From Paraeggerthella hongkongensis (lineage in GTDB: Bacteria > Actinomycetota > Coriobacteriia > Coriobacteriales > Eggerthellaceae), in NCBI RefSeq assembly GCF_003726035.1, contig NZ_QICD01000005.1, positions 62,001 through 126,000 on the forward strand: DNA of 64,000 nt. The letters run 5' to 3'. A program made the translations under genes and the position numbers. Positions 50,354-60,094 of this stretch are shown here, piece after piece. The notes beneath the pieces are model-generated. The model saw only the letters and a list, made by a program, of their open reading frames with translations, did no database searches and had not been told where the DNA came from. The stretch's first letter is position 1, and each line of letters starts with the position of its first letter.

Positions 50354-51244
50354 CTATTTGTTCCAGGCGAGGAACGCCCAGGTGACCGTGCGCGGCTGGC
50401 GCAGGCGCAGGCGTCCTTGCGCGACGCCCTTCTTGTCGGGCTGTCCGGATAGCCCGTTTTCAACGAGGTTGTCTTTCGTCCATGCGCGCAGGCGCTCGAG
50501 CGCGTTTTCGCGCGCATCGTCGTCGACCAGGCCCGTTGCCGCGTCGTTCACCATGCGTGCGAACGCCTCGTAGGCGTCTTCGTAGGAGTCGAAGGTGTCC
50601 TCGCGGGCGCTTTCGATGTAGGACAATTCGGGCTTGAGGCCCTCGTTCGCCAAAATGTTGAAGGCGTACAGGTAGTCGTGTCCTCTCACCTGGTCAAGGC
50701 CGATGTCGGCCAGCAGACGCTCGTCGGTGCGCGGGGAGGCCCCGGTTGACAGCGTGACGCAGACGCGCCGGCGCGCCGTGTCGGTCAAGCGCAGAAGCGA
50801 TTCTCGCATGTCGGCGGTCGCTATGGAGCGCGACGCTAGGGCCACATCCGCCGCGCCGGGTTCCACGCCGAAGGCCGACCAGTCGTCCTCCCAGCTCATG
50901 CGCCTTGAAGATACGGTCCGAACACCCAGATCAGCAAGCTGTTCCCCCATGCGGTCCAGCATGCCCTGGGAGAAGTCGGCGGCTATCACGTTGTGCCCCG
51001 CCTGTCCGAGCGGCACCGAGAGAGCGCCCGTGCCGCATCCCATGTCGAACACCGTTTCGCCCGGTCGTATGGCGGCAAGCTCCAAAAAGCGCTCCACGTA
51101 GGGGTTGGGCGCGTCTTTCGTGGAGAACGTCGCCGAGCGCTTGTCCCAATACGAGGCATCGTCCACGCGGCGGCGCAGCTTCTGCAGCGTCTTCCATTCT
51201 TCGTTCCAATCGTGCGTGGTAAGCAGGGGGGAGAACGGTTCCAT
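50354..51244 (-). CDS. Class I SAM-dependent methyltransferase
   Basis: 296 residues after AAAGG. Motif I VFDMGCGTGALSVPLG, the acidic end of strand 2 (VIAADFSQGMLDRM) and motif IV-like DVALASRSIATADM are clear. The N-terminal ~45 residues (SYWDKRSATF) are typical of small-molecule methyltransferases. The C-terminal third (DTFDSYEDAYEAFARMV) is less typical. Substrate is unknown, and the gene stands alone. Confidence 0.8.
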   Translation of the reverse strand: MEPFSPLLTTHDWNEEWKTLQKLRRRVDDASYWDKRSATFSTKDAPNPYVERFLELAAIRPGETVFDMGCGTGALSVPLGQAGHNVIAADFSQGMLDRMGEQLADLGVRTVSSRRMSWEDDWSAFGVEPGAADVALASRSIATADMRESLLRLTDTARRRVCVTLSTGASPRTDERLLADIGLDQVRGHDYLYAFNILANEGLKPELSYIESAREDTFDSYEDAYEAFARMVNDAATGLVDDDARENALERLRAWTKDNLVENGLSGQPDKKGVAQGRLRLRQPRTVTWAFLAWNK

Positions 51245-51386
51245 GGCATGCCTTTCACGTGAAGGGCCGGCCGGTCATCCGGTGCACGGCCGCGGGTTTC
51301 GGGTACTATGGTAACGAACGATACCGTATCGCGCACGGGTGGATGGCGCGAAACTGGATTATTTCTAACAGAGGAGCATTTACCCT

Positions 51387-52067
51387 ATGCACGTTGAACT
51401 GTTGTACCACACGCCCGACCCCGAGCGCGCCATTGCCACGGCTGCGCGCCTGTGCTACGCGCCGGTTGGCGCTGCCGAGCTTATGGAAACGATGCCCGAG
51501 GAGCGGGTGAGAAGCGTGCTCTCGACCATTATGTCCAGCGGGCACTTCTCCACGCTCGAGCACGCCAGCTACACCTTCGCGGTGGACGGCGTGTCGCGCG
51601 CCCTCACGCATCAGCTGGTGCGCCATCGCATCGCCAGCTTCAACCAGCAAAGCCAGCGCTACGTGAAGTTCACCGACGGCCTGGCCACGGTAAAGCCCGA
51701 CAGCATAGCGGCGGATCCGCAGAGGGAGGCCGTGTTCGACGAGGCCATCGATGCGGCCATCGCCGCGTACGAGAAGCTGTTGGCCGCCGGCGTTCCCGCA
51801 GAGGATGCGCGCTACCTGCTGCCCAACGCCGCCGAAACGAAAATCGTCATCACCATGAACGTGCGCGAGCTGCTGCACTTCCTCTCCCTGCGTTGCTGCA
51901 ACCGCGCGCAGTGGGAGATTCGCGACATGGCGCATCGCATGCTGGCGCTGGCGAAGCCCACTGCTCCGTTCATCTTCATGGACGCGGGCGCTCCCTGCAT
52001 TCGCGGAAACTGCCCCGAGGGTAAAATGACCTGCGGAAACCCGTATCCGCGCGTGAAAAGGGATTAA
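51387..52067 (+). CDS. thyX: FAD-dependent thymidylate synthase
   Basis: 226 residues after GAGGAG. ThyX methylates dUMP using methylene-THF and FAD/NADPH. The signature RHRxxSxNxxSxR is read in VRHRIASFNQQSQRY. C-terminal LPNAAETKIVITMNVRELLHFLSLR is also typical. A possible -10 TACTAT (51304-51309) and the dyad CGATACCGTATCG (51319-51331) lie upstream. The DUF1385 gene starts one base after its stop. Confidence 0.95.
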   Translation: MHVELLYHTPDPERAIATAARLCYAPVGAAELMETMPEERVRSVLSTIMSSGHFSTLEHASYTFAVDGVSRALTHQLVRHRIASFNQQSQRYVKFTDGLATVKPDSIAADPQREAVFDEAIDAAIAAYEKLLAAGVPAEDARYLLPNAAETKIVITMNVRELLHFLSLRCCNRAQWEIRDMAHRMLALAKPTAPFIFMDAGAPCIRGNCPEGKMTCGNPYPRVKRD

Positions 52068-52068
52068 C

Positions 52069-53463
52069 GTGGCAGAGCAGAAGAGCGATCTTTCCCGCGC
52101 GTTTTCAGAGGACGGCGCTTGCAAGACCCATGTGGGAGGCCAGGCTCTTATCGAGGGCATCATGATGCGCGGTCGGTACAATTGGTCGGTTGCGGTGCGC
52201 GAGCCTTCGGGGGGCGTGTACGTGGAGGAGCACGACCTGACGTCGGGGCAAGACAAGAACGGCTGGATGTACTGGCCCCTCGTGCGCGGATGCCGTGCCA
52301 TGGTGGAGTCGCTCGTCCTAGGCTACAAGGCTCTCGAGATCGCGGCGCTGCACGCGTTCGCGGACGAATCGGACGAAGAGGGGGCTGCTGCCGAGGGGGT
52401 CGGAGGGGTCTGCCGCTCGGACAGTCCTGCTCGCACGAACAGCCCGCAGGGCTGTTCAGCTCGTGCGGAACTCGCTTCAGATCCCTCCGGCCCCCTCGTC
52501 GACGGATCTCCGTCGTCCGATTCGTCCGCTGGGAACCCTGCGGCCGATCTCGAGGGACTTGGACCCTCGCTCGCTGGCGGGGGCGGGGAGAAGGCGTTTT
52601 CCTGGAAGGACGATTTCGGGCGACCGGAAACGGTGATCGACGGGCTGGGCGCCCAGAGGACGCTCGAAGTGGTGGAGGAACCCGTTTCTTCCGCCCCCGC
52701 TCAGGACCCTGCGCCGAAGAACGTCGAGAAGAAGTCGTTCATGGACGAGGAAGTGGAGTTCGGCAAGAAGGAGATGGCGGTGTCCATGGTGCTCGGCCTC
52801 GTGCTGGGCGTCGTGCTGTTCATCGTGGCGCCGGCGGCGCTCACGAATCTCATCGTGGGCGAGTACGACTCCAATACGGTGCTCTGGAACGTGGTCGACG
52901 GCTTGCTGCGCGTGCTCGTGTTCGTGTTCTACCTGTGGCTGATCGGGCGCATGCAGGACATCAAGCGCATGTTCGGCTATCACGGCGCCGAGCACAAGAC
53001 CATCCACTGCTACGAGCACGGTCTGCCCCTCACGCCGGAAAACGCGCGCAGCTTCCCCCGCTTGCACGTGCGCTGCGGCACCGCGTTCCTCATCATGGTC
53101 ATGATCATCGCCATCTTCGTGTACACGGTAACGCCCATCAACGCGCTCATCGATGCATGGGGCGTGGCCGACGGCGCGCCCAAGCTGGCGCTCGTCATCC
53201 TGATCCGCATCCTGCTCATGCCGGTCATCGCGGGCATATCCTACGAGATCACCGTGAAGTGGGCGGGCAGCCGCCCGGACAACCCCCTCGTCAAAGTGGT
53301 TCTGTGGCCCGGCATGCAGATGCAGTACCTCACCACGCGCGAGCCCGACGACGGGCAGATCGAATGCGCTATCGCAGCCATGCAGCGCGTGCTCGAACGG
53401 GAAGAGGAAGAGGAAGCGAAGGCGAACGCCGCCACGGAGGCTTCAGCGCCCTCCACGGCGTAG
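52069..53463 (+). CDS. DUF1385 (YqhQ-like) membrane protein with large insertion
   Basis: 464 residues, GTG start 52069. DUF1385 features: HVGGQALIEGIMMRG near the N-terminus, four or more membrane helices, and GYHGAEHKTIHCYE, LHVRCGTAFL, VLWPGMQMQYLTTREPDD. The family function is unknown. Most members have about 300 residues. Here residues about 103-225 are an inserted Ser/Ala/Pro/Gly/Asp-rich segment, predicted disordered, between the first conserved block and the membrane domain. It is cotranscribed with thyX. Confidence 0.88.
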   Translation: MAEQKSDLSRAFSEDGACKTHVGGQALIEGIMMRGRYNWSVAVREPSGGVYVEEHDLTSGQDKNGWMYWPLVRGCRAMVESLVLGYKALEIAALHAFADESDEEGAAAEGVGGVCRSDSPARTNSPQGCSARAELASDPSGPLVDGSPSSDSSAGNPAADLEGLGPSLAGGGGEKAFSWKDDFGRPETVIDGLGAQRTLEVVEEPVSSAPAQDPAPKNVEKKSFMDEEVEFGKKEMAVSMVLGLVLGVVLFIVAPAALTNLIVGEYDSNTVLWNVVDGLLRVLVFVFYLWLIGRMQDIKRMFGYHGAEHKTIHCYEHGLPLTPENARSFPRLHVRCGTAFLIMVMIIAIFVYTVTPINALIDAWGVADGAPKLALVILIRILLMPVIAGISYEITVKWAGSRPDNPLVKVVLWPGMQMQYLTTREPDDGQIECAIAAMQRVLEREEEEEAKANAATEASAPSTA

Positions 53464-53508
53464 CGCCGCCGCTTCGGCGCGCGCAGTCAACGAACGAAAG
53501 GGTGCATC

Positions 53509-54285
53509 TTGGGAGCAGCTATAACGGCGCAGGACCTTCGGAAGTCGTTCAGGCTTTCCGCGAAGCAACGCAAGATCGAGCGAACGGACAGTCGGACGAA
53601 GACGGCTGTCGACGGTTTGTCGTTCGAGGTGCGCCACGGCGAGATCTTCGGGCTGCTGGGTCCGAACGGAGCCGGGAAAACCACCACGCTGCGCATGCTG
53701 GCGGCCTTGGTCAAGCCCGATCAAGGCGATGCGTTCATCGACGGGAGATCGGTCGTGTCCGATCCCGTGGGCGTGCGCAGCTCTATCGGGTTTCTCACGA
53801 GCGACCTCAAGCTGGAGGACGTGTTCTCTCCCGATTACCTGTTCGACTTCTTCAGCGAGCTGCATCGCGTTGATCCCGTCGTGCGCGACGAACGCAAGCG
53901 CGCCCTGTTCGAGCGCTTCGGCATCGATCGTTTCGCGCAAACGAAGGTGGCCGATCTGTCCACGGGCATGAAGCAGAAGACCTCGCTTGCGGTGTCGGTC
54001 GCGCATGATCCGTCGATCATCGTGTTCGACGAGCCCACCAACGGCCTTGACGTCCTTACGGCCAAGACGGTTACGGACTTCTTGGTGGAAATGAAGGGGG
54101 AGGGCAAGACCATCTTGCTGTCCACGCATATATTCACGTTGGTCGAAAAGGTGTGCGATCGCGTGGGCATCGTGATCGACGGGCGCATGGCCGCATGCGG
54201 CACGCTGCCCGACGTCACGCACGGGCGCTCGCTCGAAGACGCGTTCTTCGATTTGTACGCGGCGGCGGTTCGGAGGGAATCATGA
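53509..54285 (+). CDS. ABC exporter ATPase (NatA type)
   Basis: 258 residues, TTG start 53509 behind GAAAGGG. Walker A GPNGAGKTTTL, the signature LSTGMKQKTSLAVSVAHDP and Walker B IIVFDEPTNGLD are present. Divergence in the signature (STGMK) is common in NatA-type pumps. It shares a 4-base overlap with the permease gene. NatAB systems export Na+ or drugs; the substrate here is unknown. Confidence 0.92.
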   Translation: MGAAITAQDLRKSFRLSAKQRKIERTDSRTKTAVDGLSFEVRHGEIFGLLGPNGAGKTTTLRMLAALVKPDQGDAFIDGRSVVSDPVGVRSSIGFLTSDLKLEDVFSPDYLFDFFSELHRVDPVVRDERKRALFERFGIDRFAQTKVADLSTGMKQKTSLAVSVAHDPSIIVFDEPTNGLDVLTAKTVTDFLVEMKGEGKTILLSTHIFTLVEKVCDRVGIVIDGRMAACGTLPDVTHGRSLEDAFFDLYAAAVRRES

Positions 54286-55457
54286 GCAACGGTGCTTTCG
54301 CCATTGCGCGCAAAGAACTCGCGAAATTCTTCAGCAACCGCGTGTCCGCGTTGGTTTCCATCGTTTTGCCCGGTCTGCTGATATTCGTCGTATGGACGGT
54401 GATGGGCGATGCGATGGGCAGCATGTTCCAGCCCGACGGGGCCAAGCGGCCCGCGGTGGCCGTGGTGAACGAGCCTGCCAGCCTTGAAACGCTGGCGGAT
54501 GCGGCGGGCATCGATATCGTGAAGGAGGATTCCCTGCCCGATGCCGATCGGATGCGCGAGGCCATCGAGCAAGGGGACGTCAAGGCGTTCGCCCTGTTCC
54601 CTGAAGGGTTCGACGAGTCCGTTGCAGTCTACGATCCCGCTTCGGGCGCGGCAGCGCCTCGCGTGGAGCTGTACCGCAACTCCACGGATCCCGATTCGGT
54701 GCAGGCGTTCTCTGCGCTCAAGGCCGCGCTCGACGCCTACGAGTCGTCGCTGTCGAACCGGTTCGACGTGAACGCCGGCGATGCGTCCTACGACGTGGCC
54801 GAAGAGCGCGACGTGGCCGGCTCCATCGTGGTGTCGATCGTGCCCATGCTGCTGCTGATCCTGCTGTTCACCAGCTGCATGTCCGTGGCTGCCGAGTCGG
54901 TTGCCGGCGAAAAGGAGCGCGGCACCATGGCGACGCTTTTGGCGACGCCGGTTCGCCGACGCGACATTGCGCTGGGGAAGGTGCTCGCCGTGTCGGTCAT
55001 TGGCTTGCTGATTGCCGCATCGAGCGCGATCGGCATATTCGCGGGGCTGCCCAGCATCATGCAGGGCAGCGTGAGCATGAGCGTGTACGGCGTTTCCGAC
55101 TACGTCCTGCTCGCCCTGGTCATCGCGTCCACGACGCTGGTCGTGGTCGTTCTCATCACGATGGTCTCGGCATTGGCGCGCACGACCAAAGAGGCGTCCA
55201 TGTACCTGACGCCGCTCATGATCGTGGTGATGCTCGTGGGCGCTTTGGGCATGTTCGGGGGCGCAACGCAGACGGAGCCGCAGTTCTACCTCATACCGCT
55301 GTACAATAGCGTACAGTGCATGATCTCCATCTTCACGTTCGATTTCCAGCCGATGAACGTCGTGCTGTGCGTGGTTTCCAACCTTGCGTACACAGGGGCG
55401 GGCATCCTGGCCTTGCAGCGCATGTTCGACAGCGAGCGCTTGATGTTCGCCCGCTAG
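54282..55457 (+). CDS. ABC-2 type exporter permease (NatB type)
   Basis: 391 residues after GGAGGG. One N-terminal helix is followed by an extracytoplasmic domain of about 150 residues and six C-terminal helices. VAGEKERGTMATLLATPVRRRDIALGKV is the ABC-2/NatB hallmark. Partner of the preceding ATPase. Confidence 0.9.
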   Translation: MSNGAFAIARKELAKFFSNRVSALVSIVLPGLLIFVVWTVMGDAMGSMFQPDGAKRPAVAVVNEPASLETLADAAGIDIVKEDSLPDADRMREAIEQGDVKAFALFPEGFDESVAVYDPASGAAAPRVELYRNSTDPDSVQAFSALKAALDAYESSLSNRFDVNAGDASYDVAEERDVAGSIVVSIVPMLLLILLFTSCMSVAAESVAGEKERGTMATLLATPVRRRDIALGKVLAVSVIGLLIAASSAIGIFAGLPSIMQGSVSMSVYGVSDYVLLALVIASTTLVVVVLITMVSALARTTKEASMYLTPLMIVVMLVGALGMFGGATQTEPQFYLIPLYNSVQCMISIFTFDFQPMNVVLCVVSNLAYTGAGILALQRMFDSERLMFAR

Positions 55458-55611
55458 GCGCCTTGCCGTTCGGGGAGGACCGTCGAAGGGCGTTGCGGAA
55501 GACGCGGATGGGTCGTCGCTGCGGGCGCGCTCGCCCCTGATGGGCCGTTTGTCTTTCGGACGAGCCGTCAAGGTTTCGTAACCTGTTCTCCTCTCGGGGG
55601 CGTGGTCGCTT

Positions 55612-55620
55612 TGATACCAT
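55612..55620 (+). promoter_or_regulatory. Extended -10 promoter (TGA TACCAT) for the amino-acid importer operon
   Basis: TGA followed by TACCAT, about 70 bases before the ATPase gene. The interval 55458-55611 shows no clear terminator for the NatAB genes. Confidence 0.4.
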
Positions 55621-55692
55621 CGAAGCGTTCAGATCATCGATGGAGGGTGCAAGGCGCGTTCGCGTCCGGCCCCCCGCAGGGCGAAAGCGTAG

Positions 55693-56433
55693 GTGCGGGG
55701 CGTGCAAAACGCAATTTCAGTTCAAAACATCGTGAAGAGCTTCGGCGCGGTCGAGGCGCTCAAAGGAGTTTCGCTTGAGGTAGCTGAAGGCGAGAAGGTC
55801 GTCGTCATCGGGCCGTCGGGTTCGGGCAAAAGCGTGCTGATCCGGTGCATCAACGGGTTGGAGGTTCCCGATTCGGGGACTATCGTGGTCGAGGGCATGA
55901 ACCTGGGCGACCGCAAGGTGAACAGCCGGGCTCTCGCGCGCGACGTGGCCATGGTGTTTCAAAGCTACAACCTGTATCCCCATAAAACCGTGCTGGAAAA
56001 CGTCACGCTGGCGCCCGTTAAGGTGCTCAAGGTGCCGAAGGCCGAGGCCGAGAAAACGGCGCGTGCCTATTTGGAGCGCGTGGGATTGATCGACAAGGTG
56101 GACAAGTATCCCGATCAGCTGTCGGGGGGCCAGCAACAGCGCGTGGCCATTGCGCGCGCCCTCAACATGCATCCCAAGATCATGCTGCTCGACGAGCCGA
56201 CGAGCGCCCTCGATCCCGAGATGGTTCAGGAGGTGCTCGACGTCATCAAGTCCCTGGCGGAAACGAACATGACCATCGTCATGGTCACCCACGAGATGGG
56301 CTTGGCGCGCGAAGCGGCCGACAAGGTGGTGTTCATGGAGAACGGCCTGGTGGTCGAGCAGGGCAGTCCTCGGTACATATTCGACGAAACGGACAACGAG
56401 CGCATCAACAGCTTCCTGTCCAAGATCTTGTGA
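55693..56433 (+). CDS. Polar amino-acid ABC transporter ATPase (GlnQ type)
   Basis: About 246 residues. Start is GTG 55693 or GTG 55702; neither has a clear ribosome site. [18 protein letters not shown] (Walker A), [24 protein letters not shown] (Q loop), [15 protein letters not shown] and [12 protein letters not shown] are almost identical to GlnQ/HisP proteins. First gene of a four-gene importer. The binding-protein gene begins just after its stop. Confidence 0.94.
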   Translation: MRGVQNAISVQNIVKSFGAVEALKGVSLEVAEGEKVVVIGPSGSGKSVLIRCINGLEVPDSGTIVVEGMNLGDRKVNSRALARDVAMVFQSYNLYPHKTVLENVTLAPVKVLKVPKAEAEKTARAYLERVGLIDKVDKYPDQLSGGQQQRVAIARALNMHPKIMLLDEPTSALDPEMVQEVLDVIKSLAETNMTIVMVTHEMGLAREAADKVVFMENGLVVEQGSPRYIFDETDNERINSFLSKIL

Positions 56434-56441
56434 GGCGCATC

Positions 56442-57275
56442 GTGATCACAAGACGGACATTCTTGCGCGCCTCCGCCCTGACGGCGGGAACGATTGCACT
56501 CGGCGGCGCCGCGGGCTTGCTCGGCGGGTGCTCGCCCGATGCGAACGTGCTGCGCGTGGGCACGAAGATCGACGTGCCCTCCTTCGGCTTCCAGAATCCC
56601 GAAACGGGGAATATCGAGGGCATGGAGGTGGACATCGCGCGCGAGCTCGCCCGCCGCATCAAGGGAAGCCCCGATGCCCTGCGGGTAACCGGCGTGAACG
56701 TGACCACTCGCGGGGCAATGCTCGACAACGGCACGCTCGACGCCACGTTGGCTACGTTCACCATCACCGAGACGCGCAAGAAAAGCTACAATTTCTCGCG
56801 CCCGTACTACACCGACCATATCGGCGTGCTGGTGAAGAAGTCTTCAGGCATCGCCGATCTTGCCGGGCTTGACGGCAAGACGGTGGGCGTGGCTCTTTCT
56901 GCCACGACGCGCGACAAGCTGTCCCAAGCGGGAGACGAGATCGGCATCCATATGAACTTCGCCGAATACTCCACGTACCCCGAGATCAAGATCGCGCTCG
57001 TCACCGGGCGCGTCGATGCCTTCTCGGTGGACCGGTCCATCTTGAACGGGTATCTGGATGATTCCACTATGCTTCTGACCACGCAGTTCGCTCCGCAGGA
57101 GTACGGCGTGGCCACGAAGAAGTCGAACGTCGAGCTGGCGGCGCAGGTGGACGACGCTATCGCCGCTATGCAAGCCGATGGCACGCTTGACGAGCTGTAC
57201 GCGCGCTGGGGCCTTTCCGAAGACGGGGTTTCAAACGGCGCCGCGGTTGCGCAAGGGGGCGGATCGCATGCTTGA
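56442..57275 (+). CDS. TAT-type lipoprotein amino-acid binding protein
   Basis: 277 residues from GTG 56442, with GAGG before it. A GTG at 56430 overlapping the previous stop is the alternative. The signal has a twin-arginine motif (ITRRTFLRAS) and a lipobox LLGGC (C30). The family 3 solute-binding fold has NIEGMEVDIARELARRI, TITETRKKSYNFSRPYY and the C-terminal DGTLDELYARWG. It likely binds glutamate, glutamine or a similar amino acid. Tat export implies folding before transport. Confidence 0.9.
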   Translation: MITRRTFLRASALTAGTIALGGAAGLLGGCSPDANVLRVGTKIDVPSFGFQNPETGNIEGMEVDIARELARRIKGSPDALRVTGVNVTTRGAMLDNGTLDATLATFTITETRKKSYNFSRPYYTDHIGVLVKKSSGIADLAGLDGKTVGVALSATTRDKLSQAGDEIGIHMNFAEYSTYPEIKIALVTGRVDAFSVDRSILNGYLDDSTMLLTTQFAPQEYGVATKKSNVELAAQVDDAIAAMQADGTLDELYARWGLSEDGVSNGAAVAQGGGSHA

Positions 57276-58416
57276 TATCTTCGCTCCGTTCAAATGGGAG
57301 GCGCTTTTCCAGCGTTGGCCCGACATTTTGTCCGCATTCGGGATGACCGTCGGCATTTCCGTGCTCGCGCTGCTTATCGCACTGGTGCTCGGCGTGGTGT
57401 TCGGCGTGCTGTCCGTGTCCCGCATGCCGGTGTTTCGCTGGATCACGCGCGTGTACGTGGAGGTCGTGCAAAACGTGCCCCTGCTTTTGCAGGTGTTCGT
57501 GTTCTACGCCATATTTCCGCTTCTGGGATTGTCGCTTGCGGCGTTCTGGATCGGCGTGCTGGCCATCGGCATCTATCATGGCGGCTACATTTCGGAGGTT
57601 GTGCGTTCGGGTATCGGCTCCATCCATCGCGGTCAGTTCGAGGCGGCGAAAAGCCAAGGGTTCTCGTACTGGCAGACCATGTTCGTGATCATTTTGCCGC
57701 AGGCGATTCGCATTATCATGCCGCCTTTGGCGGTGCAGGCGGCGAACCTCGTGAAGAACACGTCGGTGCTCGCCCTGATCGCGGGCGGCGAGCTCATGTA
57801 CTTTGCGAACTCGTTCGCAGGCTCGACCAGCTATTACGGTCCCGCTTACGTGGTGGCTGCCATCCTGTACTTCATCATCTGCTTTCCGCTGTCGCGCTTG
57901 GCGCTGTACCTGGAGCGTCGGACGCGCGCGCATCGGCACGTGTCTACCGGAGATGCGACGGAAGAGCTGTCCGAGGACGTGCTCGAAGTCACGCCGGGAT
58001 CGCACGACATCACGGGTCGTGCGGCGGCCGACGCCATGGCCGGCGGCGTCGACACCATGCTGGGCACGGTCGATATAGCGCCTGCTCGCGTGGCTCCTTC
58101 GCCGCGCCATCCGCTGCATGTGCTAGGCGAAGATGCGGACGGGGCGATGCAAGGCGCGCGCGGGCCGCTTGAGCAGACGTTCACCGGAAGGCAAGCGGCC
58201 GAGATCGCAGACGACATCGGCCGGGAGATCGCGCAGGAAATCGCCGCGTCGTGCGCAGGCGACGAAGCGTGCGCACGACGCGCCATGCACACGAGGACCG
58301 GTCGCTCGAGGGCCCTGCGCCGCTTGGAGCAGCGGCGCGCTGCCGCTCGCGAGGAAGCGGAGCGTTCGGAGCGCAAGGGCGCGACCGATGAAGAAGGACG
58401 GGAGGAGGACCGATGA
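57268..58416 (+). CDS. Amino-acid ABC permease (HisM/GlnP type) with long cytoplasmic tail
   Basis: 382 residues; start ATG 57268 overlaps the binding-protein stop. Residues 1-218 are a standard permease with the EAA loop HRGQFEAAKSQGFSYWQTMFVIILPQAIR read in part. Residues 219-382 are extra: Ala/Asp/Glu-rich with REIAQEIAASCAGDEACARRAMH, then a Glu/Arg-rich end. Permeases of this type normally end soon after the last helix. The tail faces the cytosol and may be regulatory, or disordered. Confidence 0.9.
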   Translation: MLDIFAPFKWEALFQRWPDILSAFGMTVGISVLALLIALVLGVVFGVLSVSRMPVFRWITRVYVEVVQNVPLLLQVFVFYAIFPLLGLSLAAFWIGVLAIGIYHGGYISEVVRSGIGSIHRGQFEAAKSQGFSYWQTMFVIILPQAIRIIMPPLAVQAANLVKNTSVLALIAGGELMYFANSFAGSTSYYGPAYVVAAILYFIICFPLSRLALYLERRTRAHRHVSTGDATEELSEDVLEVTPGSHDITGRAAADAMAGGVDTMLGTVDIAPARVAPSPRHPLHVLGEDADGAMQGARGPLEQTFTGRQAAEIADDIGREIAQEIAASCAGDEACARRAMHTRTGRSRALRRLEQRRAAAREEAERSERKGATDEEGREEDR

Positions 58417-59075
58417 GCGATATAGCCGCTCTGTTCACGTGGGTGAACATGCGCTTTCTCCTGCAGGGCTTGGGGATGACGCTGCTCATATCTGCGCTTG
58501 CCATCGCTTGCTCGGTGGTGCTGGGAACCCTCATCTCGGTTATGCGCACGTCGAAGAGCCGCGTGCTGCGCGGCGTTGCGACCGTGTACATCGAGGTGTT
58601 CAAGAATACGCCGCTTCTGCTGTGGATCATGTTCACGTTCTTCGTGGCGCAGTTGCCGCCCATCGGCGCAGCCGTCCTGGCCTTCACGCTGTTCACCAGC
58701 GCCAGCGTGGCCGAGATCGTGCGCGGCGGCTTGGCGAGCGTGCCGTTCGGGCAGTACGAGGCCGCCAAGAGCCAGGGCTTTTCCGGGGCGCAAACCTATG
58801 TGCTGATCATTTTGCCGCAGGCGCTGCGCAACATGGTTCCGGCGCTGCTTTCTCAATTCGTGACGACCATCAAGGATACGAGCTACCTGTGGGGCGCCAT
58901 GGCGCTGCAGGAGCTCATGGGGCGCGGCATGATTCTCATGAACAGCTATAACTCGACGGTGCAGATCTTCGCCATATTCGCCATCATGGCCCTGGTGTAC
59001 TTCGCGGTGTGTTTCACGCTCTCCCAGATCGTGCGGGCATACCAACGAAAGATCAAACAGGCTCGTGCCGCGTAG
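58413..59075 (+). CDS. Amino-acid ABC permease, second subunit
   Basis: 220 residues; its ATG overlaps the first permease stop (ATGA). Five membrane helices and the EAA loop PFGQYEAAKSQGFSGAQTYVLIILPQAL are normal. It has no extra tail, so the importer is a heterodimer in which only one half has the long extension. Confidence 0.93.
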   Translation: MSDIAALFTWVNMRFLLQGLGMTLLISALAIACSVVLGTLISVMRTSKSRVLRGVATVYIEVFKNTPLLLWIMFTFFVAQLPPIGAAVLAFTLFTSASVAEIVRGGLASVPFGQYEAAKSQGFSGAQTYVLIILPQALRNMVPALLSQFVTTIKDTSYLWGAMALQELMGRGMILMNSYNSTVQIFAIFAIMALVYFAVCFTLSQIVRAYQRKIKQARAA

Positions 59076-59103
59076 CGTCTTGCGCTTTGCGGCGGGCTTT
59101 TGG

Positions 59104-59147
59104 GCGCGACGCCGACGCTGGCCCGCGCCCGGTCACGGCGTCGGCGC
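59104..59147. terminator. Bidirectional terminator after the importer operon
   Basis: CGACGCCG (59108-59115) pairs with CGGCGTCG (59136-59143), with further GC pairing on both sides, between convergent genes. Confidence 0.65.
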
Positions 59148-59151
59148 GTTG

Positions 59152-59631
59152 CTATTGCAGGGATCCCAGTAGGGGCAGGTACTGCTGGGCGCTTTCGGGA
59201 ACCGTCAGCGTGATGCGTTGCCCATGGGCTTCCACGGTCACGTAGCCGGGGTTGTCGTACGTGGTGACCGACGCTTCCACTCCGCCGTACGTGCCGCTGA
59301 AAGAACCCGTCGGCGACGCCTCTGCGGGCAAAGAGGAGGCTTTCCAGCTGTCGATGTTCAAGCTGGCCACGGCTTCTTCCACCTGTGCCGTGCTCAAGCC
59401 GGTTGCGTTGGCGATGGCCTCGCTGTTCGCGGCAAGGGCATCTTGCACGTTCGACTTGATGCCCGATGCGTCGATGGCTGCGTTCGCGGCATTGTTCTTC
59501 ACGTCGCTGACCAGCGATGAGATCGGATCCGAGGTAGAGCCTCCATTTGAGGAAGGCGTCATGAGCAGGGCGACCGAGCCGGCTATGAGCAGGGCGATGA
59601 GTCCTAGAAATACGCCGAGAACTTTCTTCAT
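59152..59631 (-). CDS. Small membrane-anchored exported protein, unknown
   Basis: 159 residues from ATG 59631 after AAAGGAG. An in-frame start at 59739 has no such site. MKKVLGVFLGLIALLIAGSVALLM is an uncleaved signal or anchor (described here in part: residues 1-20 hydrophobic with two Lys). The outside part is Ala/Ser-rich, with a helical first half (SSLVSDVKNNAANAAIDASG) and a beta-type second half ending LPLLGSLQ. I do not recognise a family. Confidence 0.65.
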   Translation of the reverse strand: MKKVLGVFLGLIALLIAGSVALLMTPSSNGGSTSDPISSLVSDVKNNAANAAIDASGIKSNVQDALAANSEAIANATGLSTAQVEEAVASLNIDSWKASSLPAEASPTGSFSGTYGGVEASVTTYDNPGYVTVEAHGQRITLTVPESAQQYLPLLGSLQ

Positions 59632-60094
59632 CGAAGGTGTCTCCTTTCGAGCTCGGACTACGAGGGTGCCGCCGGTGGTGCGTTTTCTGGATCGGATGGA
59701 GAACGGCTGTTGGGCTGTTCGGCGGCCATCCCGAACCATAGCCTATACGAGAATCGATTGCTCCATGAAACGTCCGCGCCATCTTCAGAGCCTGGGGACG
59801 AAATCCCCATTCGATTTCCGGAACTCGCCCTTCGGCCGCAAAGCGCGCGCCGTGCGGCGCCTGCCGCATGGCAGGCCAGCGCCCGCGCGAAGGGCGTCGG
59901 GTTCGTTTCGGCTTGGGTAAAGTTCTCCTTCCTTTGCCTAAAATCGTGTATGCTAACGTCTATTGCGTCGCGGACGGTGCGCCGCAAGCGCGCTTCTGCG
60001 CGTTTTCATCCCCGCACACGTTAATAAATAGGTGGGGCAACCGTGTGAATGATGCGAGGCCGCGCTGGCGGCCGGTTAGACAGGAGGGAACCGC
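59632..60094. other. Intergenic region between the anchored protein gene and topA
   Basis: 463 bases without a supported gene. It contains a 7-bp hairpin GCCTGCC-GCAT-GGCAGGC (59859-59876) and a possible -10 TATGCT (59949-59954) for topA without a good -35. The AT-rich stretch at 60012-60035 is unremarkable. Confidence 0.4.
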
